Under the pieces are notes generated by a model that made no database searches, was not told the origin of the DNA, and saw nothing but the letters and a program-made list of their open reading frames with translations. Both the position numbers and the translations under genes were made by a program. From Parasphingopyxis marina (lineage in GTDB: Bacteria; Pseudomonadota; Alphaproteobacteria; Sphingomonadales; Sphingomonadaceae), in the NCBI RefSeq assembly GCF_014237875.1, contig NZ_JACJVJ010000002.1:248001-312000 (forward strand): a stretch of 64,000 nt of DNA. The letters run 5' to 3'. Shown here piece by piece: positions 20,343 to 31,067 of this stretch. How positions within the stretch are numbered: position 1 is the first letter of the stretch; each line of letters begins with the position of its first letter.

Positions 20343-20717
20343 ATGAGTTTTTTGAAAACCCTGTTCTGGATTGTGCTGTCGGCGGTGGTCGTGCTCTTTT
20401 CGCTGAACAACTGGCTGCCGGTAACGGTTAACCTCTGGGGCGGGCTTCAGGCGGACGTGAAGATGCCTATCCTGTTGCTGTTCTTCTTCCTGGTCGGGTT
20501 CGTGCCGACCATTGCCTATTACCGCACCAAGGCGTGGCGGATAAGTCGGCGCCTGGAAGCAGCCGAGCGCGAACTGGCCGACGAACGCGGGCTCAAACGC
20601 TTTCGCGAACCCGAACGCGCCGAGCACAAGGCGGCGAAATCGAGCGAGCTGGAGCTCGACACCCCCGCGGACGGCGCGCCGCCGCCCGGCGCGGAACCGC
20701 GCGAGGCGCCGCAATGA
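20343..20717 (+). CDS. LapA-domain (DUF1049) membrane protein
   Basis: 124 residues with two membrane helices (about 5-25 and 40-60) and a charged cytoplasmic helix, then a Pro/Ala/Glu-rich tail. The pattern SLNN at the end of helix 1 followed by V-V-N-L-W and a second helix ending near YYRTKAW is that of the LapA/YciS family. E. coli LapA works with LapB in controlling LPS synthesis; no lapB is in this window, so that role is not claimed. It is coupled to pyrF by an ATGA overlap, the order seen in many alphaproteobacteria. Confidence 0.8.
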   Translation: MSFLKTLFWIVLSAVVVLFSLNNWLPVTVNLWGGLQADVKMPILLLFFFLVGFVPTIAYYRTKAWRISRRLEAAERELADERGLKRFREPERAEHKAAKSSELELDTPADGAPPPGAEPREAPQ

Positions 20718-21388
20718 GAAGCCCGATCTATGTGGCACTCGACACGCCCGATATCGACCGCGCCAAGGCCGTCACGTCGGCCATTCGCAATCATATCGGC
20801 GGGATCAAGCTCGGCCTCGAATTCTTTGCGGCCAACGGCCCCGCGGGGATCAAGGAAATGGCGGCGCTCGGCCTGCCGATCTTTCTCGACCTGAAACTGC
20901 ACGATATTCCGAACACGGTCGCCAAGGCGATCCAGGCGTTGCGGCCGTTGGAACCCGCGATCCTTACCGTCCACGCCTCGGGGGGGCGGGCGATGATGGA
21001 AGACGCGAAAGCCGCCGCGCCGATCGACACCAAGGTGGTTGCGGTGACGATGCTCACCAGCCTCGACGATAGCGATCTCCACGACATGGGCATCGCCGGG
21101 GAAGCGCACGACCATGTCGTCCGCATGACGGAGCTTGCCCGCGAAGCCGGGCTCGACGGCGTCGTCTGCTCGGGCCGCGAAGTGAAGGCGGCAAAGAAGA
21201 TCTGGCCCGACGGATTTTTCGTCGTTCCCGGCGTGAGGCCGGTGGCCGGCAATTCGGGCGACCAGAAACGCGTGGTAACGCCGGCCGACGCGCTCCATTC
21301 GGGGGCCTCGATCATCGTCATCGGCCGCCCGATCACCCAGGCCGAGGAACCCGATCTTGCCGCAAGGGCGATAGAAGCGACTCTCTGA
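20714..21388 (+). CDS. pyrF: orotidine 5'-phosphate decarboxylase
   Basis: Last step of UMP synthesis: decarboxylation of OMP. It has 224 residues from ATG 20714, overlapping the upstream stop (ATGA). The catalytic Asp-Lys-x-x-Asp array is visible in DLKLHDIPNT (Asp59, Lys61, Asp64), with a phosphate-binding GRPIT near the C-terminus. It is the first metabolic gene of the pyrF-trpF-trpB-trpA-accD-folC run. Confidence 0.97.
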   Translation: MRSPIYVALDTPDIDRAKAVTSAIRNHIGGIKLGLEFFAANGPAGIKEMAALGLPIFLDLKLHDIPNTVAKAIQALRPLEPAILTVHASGGRAMMEDAKAAAPIDTKVVAVTMLTSLDDSDLHDMGIAGEAHDHVVRMTELAREAGLDGVVCSGREVKAAKKIWPDGFFVVPGVRPVAGNSGDQKRVVTPADALHSGASIIVIGRPITQAEEPDLAARAIEATL

Positions 21389-21389
21389 C

Positions 21390-22034
21390 ATGGCCGACAT
21401 CGATGTGAAAATCTGCGGTCTGACCACGGCCGAAGCGATAGAGGCTGCCGCCGATGGCGGTGCGAGCCATGCCGGCTTCGTGTTTTTCGAAGCCAGCCCC
21501 CGCAATATCCGCCCTCTCGATGCCGCCGCGCTGACCAAGCATGTCCCCGAATCGATGCAGCGCGTCGGCGTATTCGTCGACCCCGAAGATTCGCTGCTGG
21601 AACGGGCGATCACGGCCGCCCGGCTCGACATCGTCCAGTTTCATGGCGACGAAAAGCCCGAGCGCCTGAAAGCCATCAAGGGCCGTCACAAGATTGCGAT
21701 CTGGAAAGCGATTCCCGTCAGCACCGCCAGCGACCTTGAAAAGGCGCGGCGCTATGAAGGGATCGCCGATCTGATCCTGTTCGACGCGCGAACCCCCAAG
21801 GCTTCGCGTTTGCCCGGCGGCATGGGGATTGCCTTCGACTGGAAATTGCTCGAACGCATCAAACATAAAATGCCCTGGGGTCTTTCAGGCGGGCTTTCTG
21901 CGGTCAACGTCGCCGAAGCCATCGCCGTCACCGGCACACCGCTTATCGATGTTTCTTCGGGCGTCGAAAGCGCGCCGGGGATCAAGGACCCAAAAAAAAT
22001 CGCCCAGTTTATGGAAGCCGTGAAAGCCACATGA
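21390..22034 (+). CDS. trpF: phosphoribosylanthranilate isomerase
   Basis: Third step of tryptophan biosynthesis, an Amadori rearrangement of phosphoribosylanthranilate. It has 214 residues. VKICGLT at the start supplies the catalytic cysteine (Cys9), and the Asp acid is in LILFDAR near 131. The C-terminal [14 protein letters not shown] and DVSSGVE segments form the phosphate site of the TIM barrel. It starts one base after the pyrF stop and overlaps trpB by ATGA. Confidence 0.97.
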   Translation: MADIDVKICGLTTAEAIEAAADGGASHAGFVFFEASPRNIRPLDAAALTKHVPESMQRVGVFVDPEDSLLERAITAARLDIVQFHGDEKPERLKAIKGRHKIAIWKAIPVSTASDLEKARRYEGIADLILFDARTPKASRLPGGMGIAFDWKLLERIKHKMPWGLSGGLSAVNVAEAIAVTGTPLIDVSSGVESAPGIKDPKKIAQFMEAVKAT

Positions 22035-23269
22035 CCGAAACGCCTCTCCTCAACAGCTATCGCAACCAGCCCGACGCGCGGGGCCATTTCGGCGATTTCG
22101 GCGGCCGCTACGTCGCCGAAACACTGATGCCGCTGATCCTGGAGCTGGAAAAGGAATATCGCGCAGCCCAGGCCGATCCGGCCTTTGCCGCCGAGTTCGA
22201 CGATCTGCTCGCCAATTATGTCGGCCGCCCTTCTCCGCTCTATTTTGCCGAGCGGCTGACCGAGCAAGTCCGCAGGGACGCGCCGAAGGGAAAAGGTGCG
22301 CAAATCTGGTTCAAGCGTGACGAACTGAATCACACCGGCGCGCACAAGATCAACAATTGCATCGGCCAGATCCTGCTCGCGATCCGCATGGGCAAGACGC
22401 GGATCATAGCGGAAACCGGCGCCGGGCAGCACGGCGTCGCTACAGCGACGGTGGCGGCACGCTTCGGCCTGCCCTGCGTCGTTTATATGGGCGCGAAGGA
22501 TGTCGCGCGGCAGCAGCCCAACCTGTTTCGCATGAAACTGCTCGGCGCCGAAGTCGTGCCGGTGACGAGCGGCGCCAACACACTGAAAGATGCGATGAAC
22601 GAGGCGCTGCGAGACTGGGTCGCCAACGTCCACGACACTTTTTACATCATCGGCACGGCCGCCGGCCCGCATCCCTATCCCGAGCTTGTCCGCGATTTCC
22701 AGAGCGTGATTGGCAAGGAAGCCCGCGCGCAGATGCTCGCCCGGATCGACCGACTGCCGGACCTGCTGGTCGCGGCGATCGGCGGTGGCTCTAACGCCAT
22801 TGGCCTGTTTCACCCGTTCCTTGACGATCCCGAGGTGAAAATGCTCGGCGTCGAGGCGGCGGGCGAAGGGCTCGACAAAAAGCATGCTGCGAGCCTCGCC
22901 GGAGGCGATCCCGGCATCCTCCACGGCAACAAGACCTATCTGTTACAGGACGAGGACGGGCAGATCGCCGAGGCGCATTCGATTTCCGCCGGCCTCGATT
23001 ATCCCGGCATCGGCCCCGAACATGCATGGCTCAAGGAATCGGGGCGTGTGGACTATACCAATGTAACCGACACCGAAGCGCTCGATGCGTTCCAGCTGCT
23101 CTGCCGTACCGAGGGCATCATTCCCGCGCTTGAGCCGAGCCACGCTATCGCGGCCGTTACCGAGCGCGCCAAAACGATGGACAAGGATGCGATCATCCTC
23201 GCCAACCTCTGCGGTCGCGGCGACAAGGATATCTTTACGGTCGCCGAGGCGCTGGGAGTGGAGATGTGA
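22031..23269 (+). CDS. trpB: tryptophan synthase beta chain
   Basis: PLP enzyme joining indole with serine to make tryptophan, in a complex with TrpA. It has 412 residues. HKINN supplies the PLP lysine (Lys106), and GGGSNA is the phosphate-binding loop. The start is inside the trpF stop (ATGA), and the gene ends in a GTGA overlap with trpA, the usual tight coupling for stoichiometric subunits. Confidence 0.98.
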   Translation: MTETPLLNSYRNQPDARGHFGDFGGRYVAETLMPLILELEKEYRAAQADPAFAAEFDDLLANYVGRPSPLYFAERLTEQVRRDAPKGKGAQIWFKRDELNHTGAHKINNCIGQILLAIRMGKTRIIAETGAGQHGVATATVAARFGLPCVVYMGAKDVARQQPNLFRMKLLGAEVVPVTSGANTLKDAMNEALRDWVANVHDTFYIIGTAAGPHPYPELVRDFQSVIGKEARAQMLARIDRLPDLLVAAIGGGSNAIGLFHPFLDDPEVKMLGVEAAGEGLDKKHAASLAGGDPGILHGNKTYLLQDEDGQIAEAHSISAGLDYPGIGPEHAWLKESGRVDYTNVTDTEALDAFQLLCRTEGIIPALEPSHAIAAVTERAKTMDKDAIILANLCGRGDKDIFTVAEALGVEM

Positions 23270-24078
23270 AGCGCCTTAGCGTCCGGTTCGACCAATGCCG
23301 CAACGAAGGGCGAGCCGCGCTCGTTGCTTTCGTGACCGGCGGCGACCCCACGCCGGCCGACACCGGCGCAATTCTCGACGCGCTTGTCGAGGGTGGTGCG
23401 GACGTGATCGAACTCGGCATGCCGTTCACCGATCCGATGGCCGACGGCCCTTCAATCCAGGAGGCGAACCTGCGCTCGCTTGGCGCGGGGACGACGACCG
23501 CCGATCTTTTCTCCATCGCCACAGCGTTTCGCGAGCGCCATCCGGCGGTGCCGCTCGTCCTGATGGGCTATGCCAATCCAATGGTACGGCGCGGCGCCGA
23601 CTGGTTTGCCGGGCAATGCTCCGATGCCGGCGTGGACGGAATCATCTGCGTCGATATTCCGAACGAGGAGGATCAGGATCTCGGCCCGGCGCTGCGGGAG
23701 GCGGGAATCGCCGTCGTTCGCCTTGCGACGCCGACCACCGACGAGGCCCGGCTGCCCGCCGTGCTCGAAGGCGCATCGGGATTCCTCTATTATGTGTCGG
23801 TCGCCGGGATCACCGGCAAGCAGCAGGCGGCGATGGATTCGATCGAGGATGCCGTGGCGCGCCTGAAAGCGCATACCGAGCTTCCCGTCGCGGTCGGTTT
23901 CGGCGTGCGTACGCCCGAACAGGCCGCCGCCATCGCGCGCGTCGCGGACGGTGTCGTCGTCGGCTCGGCGATCGTCGAACTGGTCGGAGAGCATGGCAAG
24001 GATGCAGCCGGCCCGGTGCGCGACTATGTTGCTTCGCTCGCCGCCGCTATAGGATCGGCACGAAAGGACGTTTCATGA
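23266..24078 (+). CDS. trpA: tryptophan synthase alpha chain
   Basis: Cleaves indole-3-glycerol phosphate to indole, which is channelled to TrpB. It has 270 residues from GTG 23266, overlapping the trpB stop. Catalytic Glu49 and Asp60 fall at exactly the positions known in Salmonella TrpA ([15 protein letters not shown]). The phosphate loop GFGVRTPEQ and GSAIVE are near the C-terminus. The end overlaps accD by ATGA. Confidence 0.98.
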   Translation: MKRLSVRFDQCRNEGRAALVAFVTGGDPTPADTGAILDALVEGGADVIELGMPFTDPMADGPSIQEANLRSLGAGTTTADLFSIATAFRERHPAVPLVLMGYANPMVRRGADWFAGQCSDAGVDGIICVDIPNEEDQDLGPALREAGIAVVRLATPTTDEARLPAVLEGASGFLYYVSVAGITGKQQAAMDSIEDAVARLKAHTELPVAVGFGVRTPEQAAAIARVADGVVVGSAIVELVGEHGKDAAGPVRDYVASLAAAIGSARKDVS

Positions 24079-24929
24079 ACTGGTTCAACAAGGTTCGTAA
24101 CCGCATCCCCTTCATTTCGAAGCGGTCGACCGAGGACACGCTCTGGCACAAATGCCGCGATTGCGACCAGATGATCTTCATCAAGGAATATGAGGAGAAT
24201 CAGTCGGTCTGCCCCGAATGCGGGTTCCATGGCCGGATCGGCCCGATGAAGCGCTTCCTGCACCTGTTCGACGAACATAGCTGGGAAGTCCTCGCTTCGC
24301 CCAAGGTGAAGGAAGATCCGCTCAAATTTCGCGACCAGAAGAAATATATCGACCGGCTGAAGGCCGCGCGCGCCGCGACCGGCGAAAGCGACGCCTTCCT
24401 CAACGCCAAAGGAACGATCCACGGCAAGGACGCCATCATAGGCGTGCAGGATTTCGCCTTCATGGGCGGGTCCATGGGCCTGGCGGTCGGCGAGGCCTTC
24501 GTCCGCGGTGCGCGTGCGGCGATCGCCGCGCAATGCCCCTACATCGTGTTTACCGCCTCGGGTGGCGCGCGCATGCAGGAAGGCGCGCTCTCGCTGATGC
24601 AGATGCCCAAGATGACGGTCGCCGTCGAGGAGCTGCGCGAGGCCGGCCTGCCCTATATCGTCGTGCTGACCGACCCGACCTCCGGCGGCGTGATGGCGAG
24701 CTATGCTATGCTCGGCGACGTCCAGATCGCCGAACCCAAGGCTCTGCTCGCCTTCACGGGCCGGCGCGTCATCGAAAACACGATCCGCGAAAAGCTGCCC
24801 GACAATTTCCAGAGCGCCGAATATTTGCTCGAACATGGCGCGCTCGACATGATCGTCGCCCGCGCGGACCTGCGCGATACGCTCGGCAAGCTGATCGACT
24901 ATATGACCCCCGCCCGGGCAGCCGCCTGA
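24075..24929 (+). CDS. accD: acetyl-CoA carboxylase carboxyltransferase subunit beta
   Basis: Forms malonyl-CoA together with AccA, committing acetyl-CoA to fatty acid synthesis. It has 284 residues. The N-terminal zinc ribbon uses Cys27, Cys30, Cys46 and Cys49; the crotonase-fold carboxyltransferase part includes [18 protein letters not shown] and SYAMLGDV. The ATG at 24075 overlaps the trpA stop, so longer readings from 23295 are excluded. trpA-accD-folC order is a common alphaproteobacterial arrangement. Confidence 0.97.
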   Translation: MNWFNKVRNRIPFISKRSTEDTLWHKCRDCDQMIFIKEYEENQSVCPECGFHGRIGPMKRFLHLFDEHSWEVLASPKVKEDPLKFRDQKKYIDRLKAARAATGESDAFLNAKGTIHGKDAIIGVQDFAFMGGSMGLAVGEAFVRGARAAIAAQCPYIVFTASGGARMQEGALSLMQMPKMTVAVEELREAGLPYIVVLTDPTSGGVMASYAMLGDVQIAEPKALLAFTGRRVIENTIREKLPDNFQSAEYLLEHGALDMIVARADLRDTLGKLIDYMTPARAAA

Positions 24930-24938
24930 GTCTCTCGC

Positions 24939-26255
24939 ATGGCCGATCACGCCCATTCGGACGATCCGGCCGTCCAGAAACAGCTCGACCGGCTGACGAT
25001 CCTCTCGCCCGGTCGCGATGTGCTGGGACTCGAGCGGATTACCGAGCTGTGCAAGCGGCTCGACAACCCCCAGCGCAACCTGCCGCCGGTGCTCCATGTC
25101 GCGGGAACCAACGGCAAGGGATCGGTCTGCGCCTTTCTGCGCGCCGCGATCGAGGCGGCGGGCCTCAAGGCGCATGTCTATACCAGCCCGCACCTCGTGC
25201 GTTTCAATGAGCGGATAAGGCTGGCGGGCAAATTGATCTCCGACGCGCAGCTCGCCGCGGTGCTCGCCGAGGTTCTCGATATCTCGGAGGATGTGAACCC
25301 CAGTTTCTTCGAAGTCACGACCGCAGCGGCCTTCCTTGCCTTTTCGCGCTATCCGGCGGACGCCTGCGTGATCGAGGTCGGGCTGGGCGGCAGGCTGGAC
25401 GCGACCAACGTCATCGAGCGACCGCTGGTCGCCGGCATCGCCCATCTCGGCGTCGATCACGAATCCTTCCTCGGCAACGATATCGCTGTAATCGCCTCCG
25501 AAAAGGCCGGGATCGCCAAGCGTGGGCGGCCGCTCGTCACGCAGCAATATGAAGAGGAACTGGGCGAAGCGATCGCCAAGACAGCGCTGGCGAACGGCGC
25601 CGAATGGATTGCCCGCGGCCGCGACTGGAAGGGCGCGGCCTATCGCGGCGAGCTCCATTACCACGATGCCGAGCAAAAACTGCGCCTGCCCCTGCCCCGG
25701 CTCGCCGGCGCGCATCAGGCGGATAACGCGCTGCTTGCCATCGCGATGCTGAGCCATCAGCGCGAGCTTGCTATTCCCGAATCCGCCCTGCGCGCAGCAA
25801 TGGGCTGGGCCGACTGGCCCGCGCGACTCCAGCGGCTCGACCGCGGTCCGCTCGTCAGCCTGCTTCCGGAAGGCACCCAATTGTGGGTCGATGGCGGCCA
25901 CAACCCGCTCGCCGCGGACGTCATCGCCCGGCACTTCGCCGAAGCGCCGAACCTCCACCTCGTCATGGGTATGCTCGCTAACAAGGATCCCGACGGGTTC
26001 CTCGCCCGTTTCGCCGGCAACACCCAGTCCGCAACCTTCGTGCCGACCGAGGGCCATGAATGCCATAGCCCCGAGGATCTCGCGGCCGTCGCGCGGAAAT
26101 ATGGCATCACGGCCTTTACCGCCCATGACGTCCCGTCGGCGCTGGCCGACTGGAATTACGCCAATGCCAGCAGCCCTCCGGCGACGATCGCCGTGGTCGG
26201 TTCGCTCTACCTGGCCGGCGAAGTGCTTCGGTTCAACGAAAGCTTCCCGGAATGA
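24939..26255 (+). CDS. folC: bifunctional folylpolyglutamate/dihydrofolate synthase
   Basis: Adds glutamate to dihydropteroate (dihydrofolate synthase) and to tetrahydrofolates. It has 438 residues. The Mur-ligase ATP loop GTNGKGSV lies at 56-63; SPHLVRFNERIR and the carbamylated-lysine region follow, and WVDGGHNP is the conserved C-terminal domain motif. It begins 9 bases after accD and is the last gene of the operon with a clear role. Confidence 0.96.
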   Translation: MADHAHSDDPAVQKQLDRLTILSPGRDVLGLERITELCKRLDNPQRNLPPVLHVAGTNGKGSVCAFLRAAIEAAGLKAHVYTSPHLVRFNERIRLAGKLISDAQLAAVLAEVLDISEDVNPSFFEVTTAAAFLAFSRYPADACVIEVGLGGRLDATNVIERPLVAGIAHLGVDHESFLGNDIAVIASEKAGIAKRGRPLVTQQYEEELGEAIAKTALANGAEWIARGRDWKGAAYRGELHYHDAEQKLRLPLPRLAGAHQADNALLAIAMLSHQRELAIPESALRAAMGWADWPARLQRLDRGPLVSLLPEGTQLWVDGGHNPLAADVIARHFAEAPNLHLVMGMLANKDPDGFLARFAGNTQSATFVPTEGHECHSPEDLAAVARKYGITAFTAHDVPSALADWNYANASSPPATIAVVGSLYLAGEVLRFNESFPE

Positions 26256-26320
26256 TATTAGTTGCGATTGACTTGCAATAGCATTTGAGGTCAGATGGGC
26301 TCCATAGCGAAAGGACGCCC

Positions 26321-26737
26321 GTGACCGATTCCCCCAAGCTCGACACGATCCTCCCCTATCCCGCACCGACCTGCGGCGATGCCCGGATACTGCTCTTCGC
26401 GCTGCGCCGGATGGCAGTGCACGGTCTCGAAGACGCTTTCGCCGCCAATGCGCTACTGAGCTGTTACGGCTTGCGTTACCGCCGCCCCATGGTGCTGCTG
26501 CGCGCCATCCTCGTCGATATCGCCCGGGCGTCGCGCAGAAACATCATCGTCGCCTCCTGCTGCACGCCGCGCATGACCGGCGCCGAACGGACATTGCTTC
26601 AGGCGATCGCCGATCCGGATAGTAGCGGCGAGGCGATCGCCGCGCTCATGGACCGGAACGAAGCCGACGGACCGATGGCGACGATCGCCGCACTGTCGGA
26701 CAGCCTCGTAGCGATGGGAAAGCCGCTGCGGCTTTAA
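26321..26737 (+). CDS. conserved hypothetical protein, resembles DUF6628 family
   Basis: 138 residues from GTG 26321, with AAGGAC just upstream; a longer frame to 26285 lacks a ribosome site. The product is soluble and helical, with ARILLFALRRMAVHGLEDA, RRPMVLLRAILVDIAR and SCCTPRMT. The cysteine pair and the repeated basic-hydrophobic helices recall the sphingomonad family named DUF6628, from memory rather than from a search. No function is known. It follows folC by 65 bases and its stop interlocks with AmpG in TTAA. Confidence 0.7.
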   Translation: MTDSPKLDTILPYPAPTCGDARILLFALRRMAVHGLEDAFAANALLSCYGLRYRRPMVLLRAILVDIARASRRNIIVASCCTPRMTGAERTLLQAIADPDSSGEAIAALMDRNEADGPMATIAALSDSLVAMGKPLRL

Positions 26738-28428
26738 GGGGCCAAGTCCTCGGCCTCCTCGCCTCCGGCCGAGCCGAGCGAACGATCGACGAGGCCCGAG
26801 CGGATCATCCACCAGAACAGGATAACGCCGGGAAAGGCGACGGCCGTGGTGAGCAGGTAGAAATTCACATAGCCCATGGATTCGATCAGCGAGCCCGCCG
26901 AAGTGCCGGTCAGGAAACGGCCAAGGATACTCGCCGCCGCCGACAACAGGGCGAAATGGGTCGCCGTGAATTTGAGGTTACACAGCGCCGAGAGATAGGC
27001 GACGACGCAGACCCCGCCGATCCCGCTCGCGAAATTCTCGAATCCGATCGCGCCCGCCATCCCGGCATTGCTGTGGCCAACCGCGGCAAGGCCGGCAAAG
27101 CTGAAATTGGAAATCGCCATCAGCACGAGGCTCAGCAGCACGGAATATTTCATTCCCATGCGCGCATAGAGGAAGCCGCCGACGAACACTCCCGCCAGCA
27201 GCGCCCAGAAACCCAGCCCGACATCGTAGAGCGCGATCTCGTCATTGGTGTAGCCGAGTTCCTCGAACAGCAGGCGGAAGGTGAGATTGGCGAGCGTATC
27301 GCCAAGCTTGTGGATGAGGACGAAGGCGAGAACGATCAGCGCGCCTTCCCGGGTAAAGAATTCGACGAGCGGACCCACGACTGTCGATTCGGTTCGGCCT
27401 GCCGTGCGTGTCGGCGTCGTGCAGAGCATCGCGACCAGCACCGCGCCCACCGCCAGCAACAGATAGAGGAGGACGGACAGGCCCGAGCCCAGATAGGCGG
27501 TGATCGTAGCCCAGTCGGTGACGAGGATCGCGACCAGCGCGGCCAGCGGCGGCAGCAACACCCAGTTGATCTTGCCCGACCATCCGATGTCCCGAGCGCG
27601 GCGGGCGGTCAGGTCGAAAAAGGGGAAAACGAAACCGACGATCACCATCAGGCTCAGAATCTGCACGCCGAGCCAGCGATCCAGCAGGACGCCCAGAATA
27701 TAGGCGACCGGAAAGCTGAGGATGAAAATCGCATAAGGTGTACGCGTCATATATTCGGGCCATTCACGCGTTACCTTGCGCTTCGGCTCGCCCATGATGA
27801 AACCCGTCAGCACCGCAGGCAGGGCGAGCAAAGCGCAAACCATATAGGCCGCTCCCCATCCGGCACGGGCCGCCACCACCAGCGCCAACGCGCCGGCCAC
27901 GGCCGCGCCGATCCGCCAGCCATATTGGCTCATCCCCGAACCGATGCCGAGCTCATGGGGCTCGAGCAGTTCGATCCGGTACCCGTCGATAACGATATCG
28001 AAAGTCGCGCCCATCACGCCGACAAGGATTGCGGCCAGCGCCACAAAGGGGAGCGAGCTGTTGGGATCGATATTGCCGAGCAGCGCCACCGCGCCCATCA
28101 CCGCAAGGCCGATCACGAGCAGCCATGACCGCCGCTGCCCCATCCGGCCGAGAATGGGAATTTGGACCTTGTCGATGATCGGCGCCCAGGCCCATTTCAG
28201 ATTATAGGCGAGAAAGGTAAGCGCGAAGGCGGTAACCGCCGATTTCTCGATCCCGTCCTGCGCCAGCCGCGTCGTCAGGGTTGCGCCGATCATCGCGAAC
28301 GGGAAGCCCGAGGAAATGCCGAGAAACAGCGCGGCGAGCGGCGCCGGCTTCGTATAGGGCTTCAAGCCTTCGAGAAACGTGCCGGGCCGTTCGTCGGCTG
28401 ACGCTACGGCATCGCTGGTATCGGCCAT
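26734..28428 (-). CDS. ampG: AmpG-family muropeptide MFS permease
   Basis: Inner-membrane permease importing anhydro-muropeptides for cell wall recycling. It has 564 residues with 12-14 hydrophobic segments. [20 protein letters not shown] and the loop region [13 protein letters not shown] around 140-152 are strongly AmpG-like. The good ribosome site GGGGAG supports ATG 28428. It is divergent from the Rieske oxygenase, with 51 bases between the two starts. No beta-lactamase regulator ampR is adjacent. Confidence 0.9.
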   Translation of the reverse strand: MADTSDAVASADERPGTFLEGLKPYTKPAPLAALFLGISSGFPFAMIGATLTTRLAQDGIEKSAVTAFALTFLAYNLKWAWAPIIDKVQIPILGRMGQRRSWLLVIGLAVMGAVALLGNIDPNSSLPFVALAAILVGVMGATFDIVIDGYRIELLEPHELGIGSGMSQYGWRIGAAVAGALALVVAARAGWGAAYMVCALLALPAVLTGFIMGEPKRKVTREWPEYMTRTPYAIFILSFPVAYILGVLLDRWLGVQILSLMVIVGFVFPFFDLTARRARDIGWSGKINWVLLPPLAALVAILVTDWATITAYLGSGLSVLLYLLLAVGAVLVAMLCTTPTRTAGRTESTVVGPLVEFFTREGALIVLAFVLIHKLGDTLANLTFRLLFEELGYTNDEIALYDVGLGFWALLAGVFVGGFLYARMGMKYSVLLSLVLMAISNFSFAGLAAVGHSNAGMAGAIGFENFASGIGGVCVVAYLSALCNLKFTATHFALLSAAASILGRFLTGTSAGSLIESMGYVNFYLLTTAVAFPGVILFWWMIRSGLVDRSLGSAGGEEAEDLAP

Positions 28429-28479
28429 TGTCGTGCTCCCCGCGTTGATTTTTGCAAGAACCTAGCGGCAAAATTCGCT

Positions 28480-29628
28480 ATGGATAGTCCCGTTATGAAC
28501 GCTCTGACCCCGACAAAAGGCCAGCTGGCCCTGGCCGAGCTCTGCAGCGAGGGTGGAAACGAAGGCGGCGAGGCCGTGACCCGCGTTCCCGCCGCGCGCT
28601 ACACCGATCCCGATTGGCACGCGCGCGAGATGGCCGCGCTGTTCGACACGATGCCGCAGGTGATCGCGCCTTCGGCACAACTGCCCGAGCCCAATATGGC
28701 GATCCCGCATGACGGCTTCGGCAAGCCGCTGCTCGTCACGCGCGACGCCGCGGGCAAGGCGCATGTCTTCCTCAACGTCTGCCAGCATCGCGGCACGCGG
28801 CTTGTAGAGGGCGGGGAGACCGTATGTTCGAAGCTGCTCATCTGTCCCTATCACGCCTGGAGCTATACGCTCGACGGCAGCCTCAAGGGCCTGCCACGCC
28901 CCGAGACCTTTCCCGGCTTCGACAAGGGCGCGCACGGCCTGAAAGAGCTTCCATCGCTCGAAGCGGGCGGGCTGATCTGGTTCTCCTTCGATGAAACCGC
29001 CGATTTTGCCTACCCGGCCGAGCTGGGCGAGGATTTCGACGCCTTCGGCCTCAAGGACCAATATCTGTTCCGTCGCCGTACCCATGACGTGCCGGCCAAC
29101 TGGAAGCTGGTGATGGATGCTTTTCTCGAAAGCTATCACGTCCAGCGGCTTCATGCGCAGACGATCGGCCCCTTCTTCAAGGACGGCATCACCTCGGGTG
29201 ACAATGTCGGCCCGCATCGTCGCTCGGCCGTCGGCCGGGCCGCCGATCTCGCCGGGCTCGACCTGTCCGATTGGGCGGCGCTCCGCAGCTGCGTGACCTT
29301 CGCCTATCAACTGTTCCCCGCGACGGTGATCGTCGTCAGCCCGGACTATGTGAACCTGATGGTATTGATGCCCCAGGGCGTGGACCGGTTGCTGGTCGAG
29401 GATTTCATGCTGATCGACGAAGAACCCAAGGACGACAAGGCGCTCGATCATTGGGAACGCAGCTGGGCGTTGCTCGACGGCCAGGTGTTCGGTGCGGAGG
29501 ATTTCCGCGCGGCCGCGCTCGGCCAACAAGGGCTCTCGTCCGGCGCAATCGAGGATATCACGCTCGGCACCTTGGAAGGCGGCATCCGCGCCTTCCATAA
29601 CGAGATCGAGAAACGCGTCGGCGATTAA
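28480..29628 (+). CDS. Rieske non-haem iron oxygenase, alpha subunit
   Basis: Ring-hydroxylating-type oxygenase of 382 residues. The Rieske [2Fe-2S] ligands are Cys101/His103 (CQHRG) and Cys122/His125 (CPYHAW). The mononuclear iron histidines are His220 and His225 in ESYHVQRLH, with bridging Asp213. No beta subunit, ferredoxin or reductase is nearby, so it must borrow electron carriers. The substrate could be aromatic, a quaternary amine or a sterol; it cannot be told. An alternative start is the ATG at 28495. Confidence 0.9.
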   Translation: MDSPVMNALTPTKGQLALAELCSEGGNEGGEAVTRVPAARYTDPDWHAREMAALFDTMPQVIAPSAQLPEPNMAIPHDGFGKPLLVTRDAAGKAHVFLNVCQHRGTRLVEGGETVCSKLLICPYHAWSYTLDGSLKGLPRPETFPGFDKGAHGLKELPSLEAGGLIWFSFDETADFAYPAELGEDFDAFGLKDQYLFRRRTHDVPANWKLVMDAFLESYHVQRLHAQTIGPFFKDGITSGDNVGPHRRSAVGRAADLAGLDLSDWAALRSCVTFAYQLFPATVIVVSPDYVNLMVLMPQGVDRLLVEDFMLIDEEPKDDKALDHWERSWALLDGQVFGAEDFRAAALGQQGLSSGAIEDITLGTLEGGIRAFHNEIEKRVGD

Positions 29629-29670
29629 GGCGCTTCCCCGCGTCCCCATTCTCCGGCTATGGAGACGCCC

Positions 29671-30426
29671 ATGCCTCCCCCCAAATCCCCGCCATCCAAA
29701 TCCTCCAAGGAGCCGCAGCGCATCGCCAAGCTTCTGGCGCGCGCCGGCGTCGCGTCGCGTCGCGAAGTCGAGCGGATGATCGAAGCCGGGCGCATCGCCA
29801 TCGACGGCAAGATTCTCGATACCCCGGCCACGCTCCTGAAATCGCTCCACGGCGTAACCGTTGACGGCGCGGCTGTCGCCCAGCCCATCCCCGCGAAGCT
29901 CTATTGTTTCCACAAGCCGGCCGGCGTGCTGACCACCGAGCGCGATCCGAAGGGACGGCCGACCATCTACGACAAGCTGCCCAAGGGGTTGCCGCGGGTG
30001 ATGCCGATCGGCCGGCTCGACCTCAATACCGAGGGCCTGTTGCTGCTGACCAATGACGGCGGGCTGAAGCGGCAGATGGAATTGCCGTCCTCCGGGGTCG
30101 AGCGCGTCTACCGGGCACGCGCCTTCGGCCCGATCACCCAGGAGCAACTCGAGGCACTGATCGAGGGCATAACCATCGACGGGATGCGCTACGGGCCCAT
30201 CGACGCCAATCTGGAGCGACGAACCGGGCGCAATCAGTGGATCGAGATGAAGCTTGCCGAAGGCAAGAATCGCGAGGTGCGCAGGGTGCTCGAACATCTC
30301 GGCTTGCAGGTCAGTCGCCTGATCCGAACCGCCTATGGGCCTTTTGCGCTGGGCGATCTCGCCAAAGGCGATGTCCTGTCGATCCGTCAGCACGACCTCG
30401 TGAAATTCCGTCAAACCCTCAAATGA
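29671..30426 (+). CDS. rluB: 23S rRNA pseudouridine synthase RluB-type
   Basis: Isomerises a uridine in 23S rRNA helix 89, by family. The product has 251 residues: an S4 RNA-binding domain (RIAKLLARAGVASRREVERMI) and a synthase domain with the catalytic Asp in GRLDLNTEGLLLLTNDG. The start at 29671 is chosen because GGAG (29661-29664) precedes it by 6 bases; the upstream ATG at 29659 is possible. RluB, RluE and RluF are close relatives, and the S4 domain plus length favour RluB. ATGA overlap with rsmD. Confidence 0.92.
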   Translation: MPPPKSPPSKSSKEPQRIAKLLARAGVASRREVERMIEAGRIAIDGKILDTPATLLKSLHGVTVDGAAVAQPIPAKLYCFHKPAGVLTTERDPKGRPTIYDKLPKGLPRVMPIGRLDLNTEGLLLLTNDGGLKRQMELPSSGVERVYRARAFGPITQEQLEALIEGITIDGMRYGPIDANLERRTGRNQWIEMKLAEGKNREVRRVLEHLGLQVSRLIRTAYGPFALGDLAKGDVLSIRQHDLVKFRQTLK

Positions 30427-30962
30427 GGATCATTTCCGGCGGATGGCGTGGGCGCAAACTTGTCGCGCCAGAAGGCCAGGCGACCCGACCCACTGCCGAT
30501 CGGGTGCGCGAAGCCTTGTTCTCGATGCTCCAGAGCCGGATCGGCAGTTTCGAAGGGCTGCGTATCGCGGATATCTTCGCCGGTAGCGGGGCGCTCGGCC
30601 TCGAAGCCCTGTCGCGGGGAGCCGCCCATTGCACCTTCGTCGAGCAGGATCGCGCTGCCATCGCTGCTTTGCGCGTCAATATCGATGCGCTCGAAGCGAG
30701 CGCCGACATTCGCGCGGCCCTCGCCGAATCGATCGGCTCTGCCGTCCAGCCCTGCGATGTGATCTTCTTGGATCCGCCCTATCGCTCGGGCCTCGCCGAA
30801 ACGGCGCTGCCCCGGCTGTTGAAACAGGGCTGGATGTCGCCTTCCTGTTGGATCAGCATTGAGACGGAGCGCGACGAAAATATCGAAATCCCGGGATTTT
30901 CCGAGGATGTCACGCGTGCCATCGGCAAGGCGCAGATCACGTTGCTTCGCCCCGCCTCCTGA
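30423..30962 (+). CDS. rsmD: 16S rRNA (guanine(966)-N(2))-methyltransferase RsmD
   Basis: SAM-dependent methylation of 16S rRNA. It has 179 residues starting MRIISGGWRGRKL. The SAM-binding segment is ADIFAGSGALGLEALSRGA and the N6/N2-methyltransferase catalytic motif FLDPPY is present. ATG 30423 overlaps the rluB stop, making an rRNA-modification pair. Confidence 0.96.
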   Translation: MRIISGGWRGRKLVAPEGQATRPTADRVREALFSMLQSRIGSFEGLRIADIFAGSGALGLEALSRGAAHCTFVEQDRAAIAALRVNIDALEASADIRAALAESIGSAVQPCDVIFLDPPYRSGLAETALPRLLKQGWMSPSCWISIETERDENIEIPGFSEDVTRAIGKAQITLLRPAS

Positions 30963-31067
30963 CCCCGCGAACCTGCAAATCTGTGCGCCCCGTCACAGCG
31001 CCGATATGCCATTCCTGCGACAAGAGCCCTGGCAGCCGATCATTGGAGATCCTGCCGGGAGACGAAA

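Noticed and set aside
24024-26366. 780-codon minus-strand open frame
   Set aside because: Antisense to accD and folC, which have clear motifs; the open frame is a codon-bias shadow in GC-rich DNA.
28462-30414. 650-codon minus-strand open frame
   Set aside because: Antisense to the Rieske oxygenase and rluB; no recognisable domains.
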